Under the pieces are notes generated by a model. It had not been told where the DNA came from. It worked only from the letters and a program-made list of their open reading frames with translations, and did not search any database. A stretch of DNA of 22,531 bases, taken from an uncultured Streptococcus sp. GTDB taxonomy: Bacteria > Bacillota > Bacilli > Lactobacillales > Streptococcaceae. The DNA lies in contig CAJZGQ010000001.1 in assembly GCA_916048115.1 (NCBI GenBank), positions 1-22,531 on the forward strand, in the 5' to 3' direction. Shown piece after piece: positions 14,290 to 22,531 of the stretch (positions within the stretch are counted from its first letter, which is position 1; every line of letters starts with the position of its first letter). The position numbers and the translations under genes were made by a program.

Positions 14290-15381
14290 TTATTTCACTT
14301 TTTCTAATTTTGCGGCAAATTCATTACCACCATGTAAGACGAGTATATTTTTTCCACCGTTGACAGGTACGAAACAATAATTTGAATTAGCTTGTATATA
14401 GACTTCCTTAGCGCTCTTCACTTGATAGCCTTGTGATTTCACCGCTTCTTGAATTACTTCAAATGTGTGTTCGATCTCTTCTTTAGAAGTCGTGTCTCCA
14501 TCATACTTTTCTGAATCAGCTAGAGAATAGAATGCGTAAGCCTTGCTATCGTAATACTTATCACTAATAATTCCGTGATCTGAAATCTGAACAGTTGTAT
14601 TATCTCCTTCTGTCACATTCTTCCATTTTCCAACCATGGCCTTTGGTGTTTCAACCTTGTGATAGACCAAATTATCTTCAAAGTTTCCTTGGTATGACTT
14701 ATAAGTTTTCAAATCGAATAAATCATTTCTTAAAATAATATTGCTTCCGTCTTTTTGTAGCAAGTTATAGCGTGTGTTCCCACCAGACTTAATAACAACT
14801 ATTTCTGTCGTCTTCAGGTTAAATTTCTTATCGACATCCGCAAGTGAATGCAAGTCAGTTGCATTCAACAAAGAAAGTGCTGTATTAAATTCTTTTTTCG
14901 CTTCATTGCCCTTGAGAACCTTTTTGATGGTCTCATCGCCATTGACTCTTTGTTTCTTTCCGCTTAGTTCATAAGTGACCGGACTTGAATCCGTATCTCG
15001 CAACCAAACGCCATCTACACTTGGTCCACCTGAAAAGAAAAAGAACCAAGCAAAAGCAATCACTGCGACAAGTCCTCCAACTGCGCCCCCAATCTGTGCT
15101 TGTTTATTGAAAGAAAATGTCAATTTTTTCGGTCTTGGAACAGGTTGCAAGGTTTTCGCAGATGGTTGTGGTTGGACAAAAGCAGTCTGCTCTTGTGAAA
15201 GAGGTGCGCTAGGTGCAACAGGTGCTTCCTGAGCTGGAGCCTGCGCTTCAATTGTTGGAGTCGTTGCTTCTTTGCGCTCTACGACAAACTCCCCTTTTTC
15301 ACGCGCTTCTTGAAATTCTTGCATACTTGGCTTACGACCATTGATCGCTTCAAAGTATTCAACCCAATCTTTTTGATTCAT
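14290..15381 (-). CDS. Single-pass membrane protein of unknown function, paralogue 1
   Basis: A 363-residue protein I cannot assign to a named family. Residues 1-38 form a charged two-helix motif (MNQKDWVEYFEA.. GRKPS.QEF.. GEFVVERKE). A Pro/Ala/Gln-rich linker (about 40-86) follows, then a basic patch and one transmembrane helix at about 97-117, so the N terminus is inside and about 245 residues are outside. The outer part begins with DGVW (123-126) and has a second similar entry, MVGKWK, at 249-254, hinting at two related beta-type subdomains. It is a tandem paralogue of the gene at 15494-16549, similar along its length but with a longer linker. AGGGGG lies 5 nt before the ATG. It has its own extended -10 and terminator. 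Confidence 0.85.
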   Translation of the reverse strand: MNQKDWVEYFEAINGRKPSMQEFQEAREKGEFVVERKEATTPTIEAQAPAQEAPVAPSAPLSQEQTAFVQPQPSAKTLQPVPRPKKLTFSFNKQAQIGGAVGGLVAVIAFAWFFFFSGGPSVDGVWLRDTDSSPVTYELSGKKQRVNGDETIKKVLKGNEAKKEFNTALSLLNATDLHSLADVDKKFNLKTTEIVVIKSGGNTRYNLLQKDGSNIILRNDLFDLKTYKSYQGNFEDNLVYHKVETPKAMVGKWKNVTEGDNTTVQISDHGIISDKYYDSKAYAFYSLADSEKYDGDTTSKEEIEHTFEVIQEAVKSQGYQVKSAKEVYIQANSNYCFVPVNGGKNILVLHGGNEFAAKLEKVK

Positions 15382-15419
15382 AATATCCCCCTTATTGATT
15401 CATCATAAAAACTAATCAT

Positions 15420-15443
15420 AGTATACCACAAATCAATGGTATA
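15420..15443 (-). promoter_or_regulatory. Promoter with overlapping palindrome, paralogue 1
   Basis: On the minus strand TGGTATACT is an extended -10 (hexamer 15420-15425). It overlaps an inverted repeat, TATACCA (15422-15428) and TGGTATA (15437-15443) with an 8-bp spacer, which could be an operator. The paralogue's promoter lacks this palindrome. Confidence 0.55.
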
Positions 15444-15450
15444 TTTTGTG

Positions 15451-15472
15451 ATTTTCAGAAAATAAAAGAAAA
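15451..15472. repeat. 22-bp direct repeat, copy 1 (second copy at 16619-16640)
   Basis: An exact 22-bp AT-rich match begins ATTTTCAGAAAATAAAAG and lies between terminator and promoter upstream of paralogue 1. The same bases stand in the same position upstream of paralogue 2, so the duplicated unit included flanking DNA. Confidence 0.75.
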
Positions 15473-15488
15473 GGACCTTCCGGTCCTT
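15471..15488 (-). terminator. Rho-independent terminator of the 15494-16549 gene
   Basis: AAGGACC pairs with GGTCCTT over a 4-nt loop and is followed by TTTTCTTTTATTTTC on the minus strand. It is nearly identical to the terminator at 14268-14287. Confidence 0.85.
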
Positions 15489-15493
15489 CTGAT

Positions 15494-16549
15494 TTAGTTC
15501 ACTTTTTCCAATTTTTCAAATAAATGATAGTCTTCTGTGAAAACAAGAACTGTCTTTCCTCCATTTACAGGGATATAATAAAAATCAGATCCTAGTTGCT
15601 TGTACACTTCTTTCATACTATTTAGCTGATAATCTTGAGAATCCACCGCATCTTGAAGATCTTCATATACCTCTTTCACTTTGTCAGCTGTCTTTTCTTG
15701 GTCAAACTTAGTTGAAGGCATCTTTTGGAGTTCCTCTAGGGTATAAAAAGCCGTACCTTCGCTACTATCAAATTCACTATAAGCAAGAATTCCACGATCA
15801 TTTAATTCAAGGTAATTGGTTTCATCGTCATAAGAACGTTTAATTTTCCATTTCCCAACTAACACTTTAGGAATTTCTGTCTTGTGAAAAATAGCATTTT
15901 TCTTAAAGCTCTCTGAATGATCACTATAGGTCACCAAATCCATCAAGTCATTGGCTAAAATCACATTGGTCCCATTACTTTGGAGTAGATTATAAACAAG
16001 CCCATGCTCGTCTTTAATGATGACAACTTCCCTCGTGTGGAGGTCAAATTTCCTATCAACATCAGCTAAGGTTTTCAGCTTGGAGTAGTTTAACTGGTTT
16101 AAAGCTTTCTGAAACTCTTGGCTCGCTTCCTTCCCCTTATAAACTTTTTCAATCTTATACTTACCATTAGATCGTGGCTCTTCTTGATTTAATTCATAAA
16201 CTACTGCTGTTGAATCTGCAGGTCCAACCCAAACACCATCTAAGCTCGGTGCTGGCTGTAGGAAAAAGAAGTACACTAGGGCGACGACAGCTACGATTCC
16301 TGCTATGGTAACTCCCCATTTTGTTTGCTTGTTCCAGTTCACACGAAACCGTTTAGCACTTGGAGTTGAAGGAGTCAATTGAACTCCCTTCTTTTGTGAT
16401 ACTGCAGTAGAAGTAGCTGGCTCTTCTAGGCTAATTTCTTTTCGTTCCACTACAAACTCACCATTTGCTCGTGCATTTTGAAACTCTTGCAGACTCGGCT
16501 TCCGGTTATGGAGTGCTTCAAAATAGTCAACCCAATCTTTTTGATTCAT
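15494..16549 (-). CDS. Single-pass membrane protein of unknown function, paralogue 2
   Basis: A 351-residue paralogue of the next gene. Residues 1-38 are almost the same two-helix motif (MNQKDWVDYFEA.. RKPS.QEF.. GEFVVERKE). A shorter linker with little proline, a basic stretch and one transmembrane helix at about 79-97 follow. The outer part again starts LDGVW (103-107) and has VGKWK at 231-235. Shared blocks between the pair include LADVD.KF.L, YNLLQ..G.N.IL.NDL.DL.TY and FVPVNGGK/YIPVNGGK near the end. Strongest conservation is at the cytoplasmic N terminus, around the two G-x-W motifs and at the C terminus. AGGAGG lies 5 nt before the ATG. An extended -10 is present 40 nt upstream and a terminator follows, so it is a monocistronic unit. 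Confidence 0.85.
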   Translation of the reverse strand: MNQKDWVDYFEALHNRKPSLQEFQNARANGEFVVERKEISLEEPATSTAVSQKKGVQLTPSTPSAKRFRVNWNKQTKWGVTIAGIVAVVALVYFFFLQPAPSLDGVWVGPADSTAVVYELNQEEPRSNGKYKIEKVYKGKEASQEFQKALNQLNYSKLKTLADVDRKFDLHTREVVIIKDEHGLVYNLLQSNGTNVILANDLMDLVTYSDHSESFKKNAIFHKTEIPKVLVGKWKIKRSYDDETNYLELNDRGILAYSEFDSSEGTAFYTLEELQKMPSTKFDQEKTADKVKEVYEDLQDAVDSQDYQLNSMKEVYKQLGSDFYYIPVNGGKTVLVFTEDYHLFEKLEKVN

Positions 16550-16588
16550 CTATTCCTCCTAATCGATAACTGTTTTCAAACTGATCCT

Positions 16589-16597
16589 ATTATACCA
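16589..16597 (-). promoter_or_regulatory. Extended -10 promoter of paralogue 2
   Basis: TGGTATAAT on the minus strand, hexamer 16589-16594, gives a leader of about 33 nt. No clear -35 is seen. Confidence 0.6.
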
Positions 16598-16618
16598 TAC
16601 ATGGAAGATCTCTCACTC

Positions 16619-16640
16619 ATTTTCAGAAAATAAAAGAAAA
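16619..16640. repeat. 22-bp direct repeat, copy 2 (first copy at 15451-15472)
   Basis: Exact copy of the 22-bp sequence at 15451-15472. It also forms part of the T-rich tail of the rmlB terminator on the minus strand. Confidence 0.75.
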
Positions 16641-16668
16641 AGTCCAAGCAATTTTCCACTTGGACTTT
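16639..16668 (-). terminator. Rho-independent terminator of the rml operon
   Basis: AAAGTCCAAG pairs perfectly with CTTGGACTTT over a 10-nt loop; TTTTTCTTTTATTTTC follows on the minus strand. It lies 5 nt after the rmlB stop. Confidence 0.9.
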
Positions 16669-16673
16669 CTTCC

Positions 16674-17738
<1,065 letters not shown>

Positions 17739-17771
17739 TTAGTTTTGATTGTTCCTTAAATCAATCTTTTT

Positions 17772-17909
17772 TTAGCTTTCCTTAGGTGAGTACGGACGTC
17801 AGCGAACTTCTTCGAAGTTCCATGACTAAGTTTTGAGCCTAGTATCTCAAAACTTCCGAGCACCTGAAACAAAAGTAGTTCAGGTGCTTTTCTCACGGCG
17901 GAAAGCTAA
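17772..17909. repeat. Structured intergenic repeat, family 1, copy B (possible ncRNA or leader)
   Basis: A 138-nt element inside the rml operon, in the 268-bp gap between rmlC and rmlB. The closing stem is TTAGCTTTCC with GGAAAGCTAA (10 bp), then GTGAG with CTCAC. Hairpin 1, GAACTTC/GAAGTTC, is identical to copy A. Hairpin 2 is AAGTTTTGAG/CTCAAAACTT and hairpin 3 AGCACCTGAA/TTCAGGTGCT. Compared with copy A, hairpins 2 and 3 and the closing stem differ in sequence on both arms yet stay paired. On the minus strand an upstream TGCTATAAA (near 17930-17940) could start a transcript through it into rmlB. The rest of the gap is AT-rich without other features. Confidence 0.8.
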
Positions 17910-17988
17910 GTACATAGCTCGCTTCGCTCGTTTATAGCAAAGCTAAAAACTATATAATGATGTTCTTGATTGTTTTAAGATTTATATT

Positions 17989-18582
17989 CTACAAATCTTC
18001 TGCTTTTAGGGGTTTGACGTCTTTGAGCAATGGGTGGTTCTTGTCTGCTTCTGAGACTTCTGCTTCTTCCAAGTTTTCCCATTGGATATCTAGGCTTGGG
18101 TCTGCATAGTTGACAAAAGCATATTTTGGTTTGAGTTCCAGTGCCCAGTAATCGTTGACTAAGTATGTATAGGCAACTTTGTCTGTCAAAACTTGGAACC
18201 CATTGGCTACACCACGAGGGACGAAGATGCCTTTTGAAGCATCGATCACAGTTTGGTAGGTGTTCCCAAAGCTATCGCCTTCACGAAGGTCTACCCAAGT
18301 TCCAAGAACCTTACCTTCATCTGCTACAGAGATGTACTTGTCCCATGGCTCTGCATGCAAGCCACGCAAAACATTCTTACGAGAGAATGAAATATTGTTT
18401 TGCAACTTGCCTTCTGCAAAGAAGCTTTCTGGAAAACCAAGAGGAAGCATCTTCTCTTTTTGGAAGTTTTCCTTGAACCAACCACGGTTGTCCCCACGAA
18501 CTGGAATATCAAACTCCATCAAACCTGGGATCGCTTCAATCTTGCGGGCTGCTAATTCTTTCTCGAAAAATTGTTCTGTCAT
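17989..18582 (-). CDS. rmlC: dTDP-4-keto-6-deoxyglucose 3,5-epimerase
   Basis: Third enzyme of the dTDP-L-rhamnose pathway, a cupin-fold epimerase of 197 residues. Diagnostic segments are RGDNRGWFKENFQ near residue 30, ISFSRKNVLRGLHAEPWDKY with the catalytic histidine, VDLREGDSFGNTYQT and PRGVANGFQVL. The start codon overlaps the rmlA stop by one base (TAATG), so the two are translated in a coupled way. I see no truncation: the protein ends a few residues after the conserved core in the charged tail KPLKAEDL. The structured repeat follows after 79 bp. The symbol rfbC is also used. Confidence 0.95.
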   Translation of the reverse strand: MTEQFFEKELAARKIEAIPGLMEFDIPVRGDNRGWFKENFQKEKMLPLGFPESFFAEGKLQNNISFSRKNVLRGLHAEPWDKYISVADEGKVLGTWVDLREGDSFGNTYQTVIDASKGIFVPRGVANGFQVLTDKVAYTYLVNDYWALELKPKYAFVNYADPSLDIQWENLEEAEVSEADKNHPLLKDVKPLKAEDL

Positions 18583-19451
18583 TAAGCTTCTCCAATCAAA
18601 CGGAGCAAATATTGTCCGTATTCGTTTTTCTTCAGAGGTTGAGCCAATTCATAGACTTGCTCTTTAGTAATATAGCCCATACGATAGGCGATTTCCTCAA
18701 GGTTGGCTACTTGGACATTTTGCAAGCGTTGAACAGTCTCAATATATTGAGAAGCCTGCAAGAGACTTTCATGAGTTCCTGTATCCAACCAAGCAAAGCC
18801 ACGGCCCATAAGCTCAACAGAGAGATCTCCACGCTCCAAATAGGCCTTGTTGACATCGGTGATTTCAAGCTCTCCACGAGGACTTGGTTTGATATTTTTG
18901 GCAATCTCTACCACATCATTGTCATAGAAGTAAAGTCCAGTCACCGCAAAGTTTGATTTTGGATGTTCTGGTTTTTCTTCGATAGAGATAGCGTTCATAT
19001 CCGCATCAAACTCTACCACACCAAAACGTTCTGGATCTTTGACTTGGTAACCAAAGACAGTCGCGCCTTTTTCTTTGGCTTCCGCCCGTTGCAACATCTT
19101 GGTTAAGCCATTTCCGTGGAAGATATTATCTCCAAGAACGAGGGCAACATGATCATCACCAATAAATTCTTCTCCAATAATGAAAGCTTGAGCCAATCCA
19201 TCTGGACTTGGTTGCTCAGCATAAGAGAGAGAAATACCAAGTTCAGAACCATCTCCAAGAAGCTCTTCAAAACGAGGAAGATCCTGCGGAGTTGAGATGA
19301 TCAGGATTTCTTTGATCCCTGCCAACATAAGGGTTGATAAAGGATAGTAGATCATCGGTTTGTCATAAATGGGCATCAACTGTTTGGAAGCGGCACGAGT
19401 CAATGGATACAAGCGAGTTCCTGAGCCACCGGCTAAAATAATACCTTTCAT
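18582..19451 (-). CDS. rmlA: Glucose-1-phosphate thymidylyltransferase
   Basis: First enzyme of the pathway: it makes dTDP-glucose from glucose-1-phosphate and dTTP. It has 289 residues, the standard length. The nucleotidyltransferase signature [11 protein letters not shown] is at 8-18, followed by the substrate-binding [14 protein letters not shown], the [12 protein letters not shown] loop and the metal-binding [24 protein letters not shown] and [20 protein letters not shown] are further family blocks. The ATG at 19449-19451 has AAAGG about 9 nt upstream. It is the first gene of the operon, just after a promoter that overlaps the terminator of the preceding operon. The symbol rfbA is also used. 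Confidence 0.97.
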   Translation of the reverse strand: MKGIILAGGSGTRLYPLTRAASKQLMPIYDKPMIYYPLSTLMLAGIKEILIISTPQDLPRFEELLGDGSELGISLSYAEQPSPDGLAQAFIIGEEFIGDDHVALVLGDNIFHGNGLTKMLQRAEAKEKGATVFGYQVKDPERFGVVEFDADMNAISIEEKPEHPKSNFAVTGLYFYDNDVVEIAKNIKPSPRGELEITDVNKAYLERGDLSVELMGRGFAWLDTGTHESLLQASQYIETVQRLQNVQVANLEEIAYRMGYITKEQVYELAQPLKKNEYGQYLLRLIGEA

Positions 19452-19484
19452 AATGTTAGGCCTTTCTACGTAGTCATTACCCTT

Positions 19485-19514
19485 ATTTTATCATGTTTAT
19501 ATAAAAAAGTCACC
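19485..19514 (-). promoter_or_regulatory. Candidate promoter of the rml operon
   Basis: On the minus strand TAAAAT (19485-19490) stands 34 nt before the rmlA start. GTGACT, about 18 nt further upstream, matches four of six -35 bases and lies within the terminator hairpin of the upstream operon. Confidence 0.45.
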
Positions 19515-19536
19515 TTGCATTTGTGTTACAAGGTGA
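19502..19536 (-). terminator. Rho-independent terminator of the trmK operon
   Basis: TCACCTTG pairs with CAAGGTGA over an 11-nt loop and is followed by CTTTTTTAT on the minus strand. It ends read-through from the 19712-22283 operon before rmlA. Confidence 0.85.
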
Positions 19537-19634
19537 TGACAGGAAAAGAGCGTTGTAGAATTGTTAGCATTGGTCTTACTCATGATTCAAATAGATTACT
19601 GCTCCTTGACTGAGCCGTCTGAAAACCTTACCTT

Positions 19635-19713
19635 GTAGTAGAGCCCACTCAACCACTGCGTCTTGCTCGACAATCCAAAGACAATTGAGAGGTTAGGACT
19701 TTTGTCCCAGCCT
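19635..19713. repeat. Structured intergenic repeat, family 2, truncated copy
   Basis: 79 bp nearly identical to the right part of the element at 12324-12498, from GTAGTAGAGCCCACTCAACC to GTCCCAGCCT. It lacks the first hairpin and half of the second. Its last bases overlap the stop codon of the FAD oxidoreductase gene at 19712-19714. Confidence 0.8.
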
Positions 19714-20800
19714 ACTTCGTCACATATTGTTCAACTGGATAATCCGCTGGATCTAAGCGCACCTTTCCTCCTACCACTAGTTGGGCCAGGTGCCACCCAA
19801 TAAGGGGACCAGTTGTGAGGCCAGACGAACCGAGTCCACTTGCGACATAAAGGCCTGCTTGATCAGGAAGGCCTCCCCAAAAGGGCGAGAAGTCACTTGT
19901 GTAGGCCCGGGTTCCCACGCGCTCCCCGATAACTTCCGCTTGAGCCAAGTCTGGATAATAAGACAAGGCCTCATCTTCCATCTGATTGAGTAAAGCCTGG
20001 TCCACTGTCAGGTCAAAGCCCATCTCATTCTCATGAGTGGCTCCCATACTGATCTTGCCCTTTTGGAAGGGAATGATATCCAGCTCTCCTTCTGGCATGA
20101 CCACCGGATAATCATCCGTATCTAGGTCTAGTTGATAATCTCGCAACTGTCCTTTTTGCGGACGGACATCGACTTGGTAGCCAAGTGGCTCGAGGATTTG
20201 CCCCAACCAAGCTCCTGTTGCTAGGATGACTTGGTCATAGCTTACTCCTGCAACCTGATAGCCAGCAGCCGAGACTGAGAGAGCAACCTCTTCCTTGATG
20301 ACTCTTGCGCCACTGGCTTTAAGAAGAGTTGCCGTCAGAAGGGCTCCTTCTACATGGGCCCCACCTGAGGCATAAAGGAGCTGTTCAAAGCCTTGCAGAC
20401 CTGGGAATTGTTGGGCCACTTCTTCTGTAGTCAAAATCGATAAGTCTCCGATTAAGGGAGATTCTTCCCGTCGACTCAGCGCCAACTGATAGAGTTCATC
20501 TAATTTCTCTTCCTTCTTCTTAAGGAGATAGACCCCTGTCTGCTGGTAAAAGTCTGTTTCGATTCCGTCCTTATCCAGGTCCGCTACCAATTCTTGGTAG
20601 AAATCAGCTCCTAGCCGAGCCAGACGATACCAGGCCTTGTTTCGCCGCTTAGAAAACCAAGGGCTAATGATCCCAGCCGCTGCCTTGGTTGCTTGGCCAA
20701 CTCCGTGATCATAGACGGTGACATCTATCTGTGCTTCCTTGGATAAATAATAGGCTGCAGTGGATCCAACGATCCCTGCACCGATAATGGCAACTTTCAT
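19712..20800 (-). CDS. FAD-dependent oxidoreductase, DadA/glycine-oxidase type
   Basis: A 362-residue flavoprotein of the D-amino-acid/glycine oxidase superfamily (DAO). The N-terminal FAD-binding Rossmann motif is IIGAGIVGSTAAYYL, with GAGIVG at residues 7-12, and the acidic strand end is VYDHG. ATKAAAGIISPW follows, then a second flavin segment, VILATGAWLG, and the C-terminal YVASGLGSSGLTTGP. The substrate cannot be told from sequence; oxidative deamination of a small amine or amino acid is the family's usual reaction. AAGGGG lies 5 nt before the ATG, and the gap to the Nif3-like gene is 9 nt. The TAG stop overlaps the end of a family 2 repeat, so the repeat may have supplied the present C terminus. 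Confidence 0.88.
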   Translation of the reverse strand: MKVAIIGAGIVGSTAAYYLSKEAQIDVTVYDHGVGQATKAAAGIISPWFSKRRNKAWYRLARLGADFYQELVADLDKDGIETDFYQQTGVYLLKKKEEKLDELYQLALSRREESPLIGDLSILTTEEVAQQFPGLQGFEQLLYASGGAHVEGALLTATLLKASGARVIKEEVALSVSAAGYQVAGVSYDQVILATGAWLGQILEPLGYQVDVRPQKGQLRDYQLDLDTDDYPVVMPEGELDIIPFQKGKISMGATHENEMGFDLTVDQALLNQMEDEALSYYPDLAQAEVIGERVGTRAYTSDFSPFWGGLPDQAGLYVASGLGSSGLTTGPLIGWHLAQLVVGGKVRLDPADYPVEQYVTK

Positions 20801-20809
20801 GATAACCCC

Positions 20810-21607
20810 TTAGATATGGTAAAAAGGATTGGTGCTGGCTTGACTGCCAAACACTTCGATCTCCCACGCTTCTTCAGACTTCCACTGATTGAGTTTTTCG
20901 ACTAGTTTTGACACAAAGAGGACTTCGATATGGTGACCTGGATCCAAGGCCAGGAGACCATCGCTCAGCATATCTTGAGCCGTGTGGTAGTAGATATCTC
21001 CTGTGATATAGACCTCTGCCCCCTTAGCGAGAGCATCTTTGTAAAAGGATTGGCCACTTCCTCCACAGATAGCGACGCGCTCAATCACCCGTTCCAAATC
21101 CGCCTGGTCATAACCAACCAAGCGCAAAGCATCTAAGCCAAAAGTTTCTTTTACCTTATGAGCCAACTGTCCAAAAGTTTGGGCAGCTACCCGACCGATG
21201 CGGCCGATTCCTAGACCTTCTCCTGTCATGCTGAGGGGCTCTGTATTTTCAATTTCTAAAAGTTGGCAGAACCAATCGTTCAATCCATCTTGAACAATAT
21301 CAATATTGGTATGACTAACGTAGACCGCAATATCATGCTTGATCAAGTCGATATAGATTTGATTTTGAGCCCGATCGGCTACCAGATCCTTGATGGGACG
21401 GAAAATGGGCGCGTGCTTGACCATAATCAAGTCCACCCCATGGGCGATGGCTTCAGCCACCGTCTGCTCGCGGATATCTAAGGCCACCATGACCTTGTGG
21501 ATGTCTTTTTGCAGCGTACCAACTTGTAGGCCACAGACATCTCCTTCCATAGACAATTCCTGGGGACAGTAGACTTCATAGCGTTTGATGACTTCACTTG
21601 CTAGCAT
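20810..21607 (-). CDS. Nif3-like dinuclear metal centre protein
   Basis: A 265-residue member of the Nif3/YbgI/YqfO family, ring-forming proteins with a two-metal centre. Metal-site segments are visible as [10 protein letters not shown] (His65), SHTNIDIV (His99, Asp103) and the C-terminal GHHIEVLF (His and Glu). The usual double His of the first motif is Lys-His here. The length fits the short form without the inserted middle domain of B. subtilis YqfO. The biochemical role is not settled. AGGAGG lies 6 nt before the ATG, and the start overlaps the trmK gene by 14 nt; trmK-nif3 linkage is common in Firmicutes. It may support the neighbouring methyltransferase, but that is inference. Confidence 0.92.
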   Translation of the reverse strand: MLASEVIKRYEVYCPQELSMEGDVCGLQVGTLQKDIHKVMVALDIREQTVAEAIAHGVDLIMVKHAPIFRPIKDLVADRAQNQIYIDLIKHDIAVYVSHTNIDIVQDGLNDWFCQLLEIENTEPLSMTGEGLGIGRIGRVAAQTFGQLAHKVKETFGLDALRLVGYDQADLERVIERVAICGGSGQSFYKDALAKGAEVYITGDIYYHTAQDMLSDGLLALDPGHHIEVLFVSKLVEKLNQWKSEEAWEIEVFGSQASTNPFYHI

Positions 21608-22283
21608 TTAGGACCTCCTTGATTTGGGCGATACGGTCTTCTAACGATGCTCTGGCGGACTGATTCTCAACTGGGACCTTCTCCAAGGCAAAGGCTAATT
21701 TCTCCACTTCCTTGGACCACTTTTGGACAAAGGCTGGAGCTTGTTCCAGCATCAAATAGGGACCAAAACGCAGTTCCTTAGCTGTCAACTCTTGAGAACC
21801 GTGTTCGACCACGAGGATCTCATAAAACTTCTCATTTTCTTCCAAGATAGCTTCATCAACAAGGCGAAAATCATGATCTACTAACCAAGCCCGCAGTTCA
21901 TCCTCCCGATTATTGGGTTGCAAGACCAAGCGAGAGACACCGGCTAATTTCTCAAGTCCAGCTGCTAAGATATCTGCAATCAAGCGCCCGCCCATTCCTG
22001 CGATGGTGATGCAAGAAATGTCATCGGAAAGTTCAAATGCAGCCAAACCATTGGCCAGACGGACCTCTATCTTATCTTCTAAACCATTATCGGCAACATT
22101 TTGGAGAGCAGACTGATAAGGTCCCTCAACCACTTCTCCTGCAATAGCAGCCTCAATCTTGCCTTCTTGTAAGAGGGCGATTGGGAGATAAGCATGGTCA
22201 CTTCCCACATCCAACAGACGCGATCCTTCTGGGACGAAGCTAGCCACCAAGTCCAAGCGATTTGATAATTTTGTAAATTCCAT
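21594..22283 (-). CDS. trmK: tRNA (adenine(22)-N(1))-methyltransferase
   Basis: A SAM-dependent methyltransferase that makes m1A at position 22 of tRNA, 229 residues as in the TrmK (YqfN) family. The opening [10 protein letters not shown], the SAM-binding [17 protein letters not shown] (about 21-37), the acidic-strand region [14 protein letters not shown] and the catalytic-face [15 protein letters not shown] are all typical. LQPNNRED with a C-terminal helical bundle completes the family pattern. The ribosome site is weak (GAAAG). An extended -10, TGGTATACT (hexamer 22316-22321), lies 32 nt upstream. It heads the operon trmK, nif3-like, FAD oxidoreductase. Confidence 0.95.
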   Translation of the reverse strand: MEFTKLSNRLDLVASFVPEGSRLLDVGSDHAYLPIALLQEGKIEAAIAGEVVEGPYQSALQNVADNGLEDKIEVRLANGLAAFELSDDISCITIAGMGGRLIADILAAGLEKLAGVSRLVLQPNNREDELRAWLVDHDFRLVDEAILEENEKFYEILVVEHGSQELTAKELRFGPYLMLEQAPAFVQKWSKEVEKLAFALEKVPVENQSARASLEDRIAQIKEVLNASK

Positions 22284-22315
22284 GTGTTTCTTTCTATACT
22301 TTTATTCCACCCTTT

Positions 22316-22324
22316 AGTATACCA
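22316..22324 (-). promoter_or_regulatory. Extended -10 promoter of the trmK operon
   Basis: TGGTATACT on the minus strand gives a leader of about 26 nt. The -35 region falls in an A/T stretch next to the upstream terminator and shows no consensus. Confidence 0.6.
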
Positions 22325-22340
22325 TGTTTGCACCATTAAA

Positions 22341-22362
22341 AAAAGGCGCGACGGCGCCTTTT
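22341..22362 (-). terminator. Rho-independent terminator of the glutathione S-transferase gene
   Basis: AAAAGGCGC pairs with GCGCCTTTT over a 4-nt loop, with a run of seven T on the minus strand. It starts 2 nt after the stop codon of the partial gene. Confidence 0.92.
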
Positions 22363-22364
22363 CC

Positions 22365-22531
22365 TTATGCATCAATTTCCTTATAGTCCACTTCCAAGCC
22401 ACGTTGCACTGCTGGGCGATTAGCAATTTTCTCTGTCCAAGCTTGCAAATGTTTGTATTCCTTCACATCTAGGAAAATTCCAGCACGATCCCAGACCTTG
22501 TCTTGGGCTAGACGGCCATACCAAGACCAGA
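22365..22531 (-). CDS. Glutathione S-transferase, YghU type (5' part outside window)
   Basis: The last 55 codons of a gene that starts beyond the window. The residues WSWYGRLAQD, FLDVKEYKHLQAWTEKI and ANRPAVQRGLEVDY match the C-terminal helical domain of YghU/YfcG-like glutathione-dependent disulfide-bond oxidoreductases. The ANRPAVQRG block is the typical family ending. The protein is expected to be cytosolic and to act on disulfides or peroxides with glutathione. Only the C-terminal domain is visible, so the thiol-binding site cannot be checked. The gene ends at a strong terminator. Confidence 0.8.
   Translation of the reverse strand, partial: WSWYGRLAQDKVWDRAGIFLDVKEYKHLQAWTEKIANRPAVQRGLEVDYKEIDA

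Noticed and set aside
17914..17930. Hairpin in GCTCGCTTCGCTCG downstream of copy B
   Set aside because: It is a short direct repeat (GCTCG/GCTCG), not self-complementary, so no stem is supported.
18165..18667. Two plus-strand frames opposite rmlC (103 and 135 codons)
   Set aside because: They are antisense to a clearly conserved enzyme gene and have no protein-like features.
19537..19640. Coding-like tail (KVRFSDGSVKEQ then stop) on the minus strand downstream of the oxidoreductase
   Set aside because: Its upstream part is family 2 repeat sequence and it has no start or ribosome site. At best it is a remnant of an earlier 3' end, so it was not called as a gene.

Overview
The window reads as chromosome of a viridans-type Streptococcus. 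Evidence: moderate GC, strong AGGAGG ribosome sites, many extended -10 promoters (TGnTATAAT), streptococcal gene blocks (fRMsr-dnaX, rmlA-rmlC-rmlB, trmK-nif3-like), and two families of short structured intergenic repeats. The species cannot be fixed from this sequence alone. No phage, integrase, transposase, CRISPR array, tRNA or rRNA was found.

Layout. 1-1822 (minus): a two-gene ABC exporter, with a MacB/FtsX-type permease and an ATPase cut by the window edge, behind a promoter whose -35 is replaced by an 11-bp direct repeat. 1925-2283: a terminator and a full copy of a structured repeat. 2284-6427 (minus): a carbohydrate importer operon of two permeases, a lipoprotein binding protein and a YesL-like membrane protein, with no ATPase. 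6622-9814 (plus): the divergent YesM/YesN-type sensor kinase and AraC-type response regulator. The 194-bp divergent spacer holds repeated CCG-centred boxes and a cre-like site, so this half of the window is a self-contained sensing and import module, probably for a complex or host glycan.

9857-12266 (minus): free methionine-R-sulfoxide reductase, dnaX (start overlaps the reductase stop by one base) and a 65-residue membrane protein. The reductase promoter lies so close to its start codon that the mRNA may be leaderless. 12324-12547: a repeat-dense spacer. 12635-14148 (minus): a YoaK-family membrane protein and uridine kinase, separated by a 179-bp inverted-repeat element. 14290-16549 (minus): two tandem paralogous single-pass membrane proteins of unknown function, each with its own promoter and terminator. 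16674-19451 (minus): rmlA-rmlC-rmlB for dTDP-rhamnose precursors, with a second full copy of the structured repeat inside the operon between rmlC and rmlB; rmlD is not in the window. 19712-22283 (minus): trmK, a Nif3-like protein and a DadA-like FAD oxidoreductase in one tight operon. 22365-22531 (minus): the 3' end of a YghU-like glutathione S-transferase gene.

Most worth a second look: the divergent glycan-import/two-component module and its operator boxes; the roughly 135-nt structured element whose two full copies show compensatory stem changes; the second repeat family with a diverged member of the same architecture; and the tandem uncharacterised membrane-protein pair.
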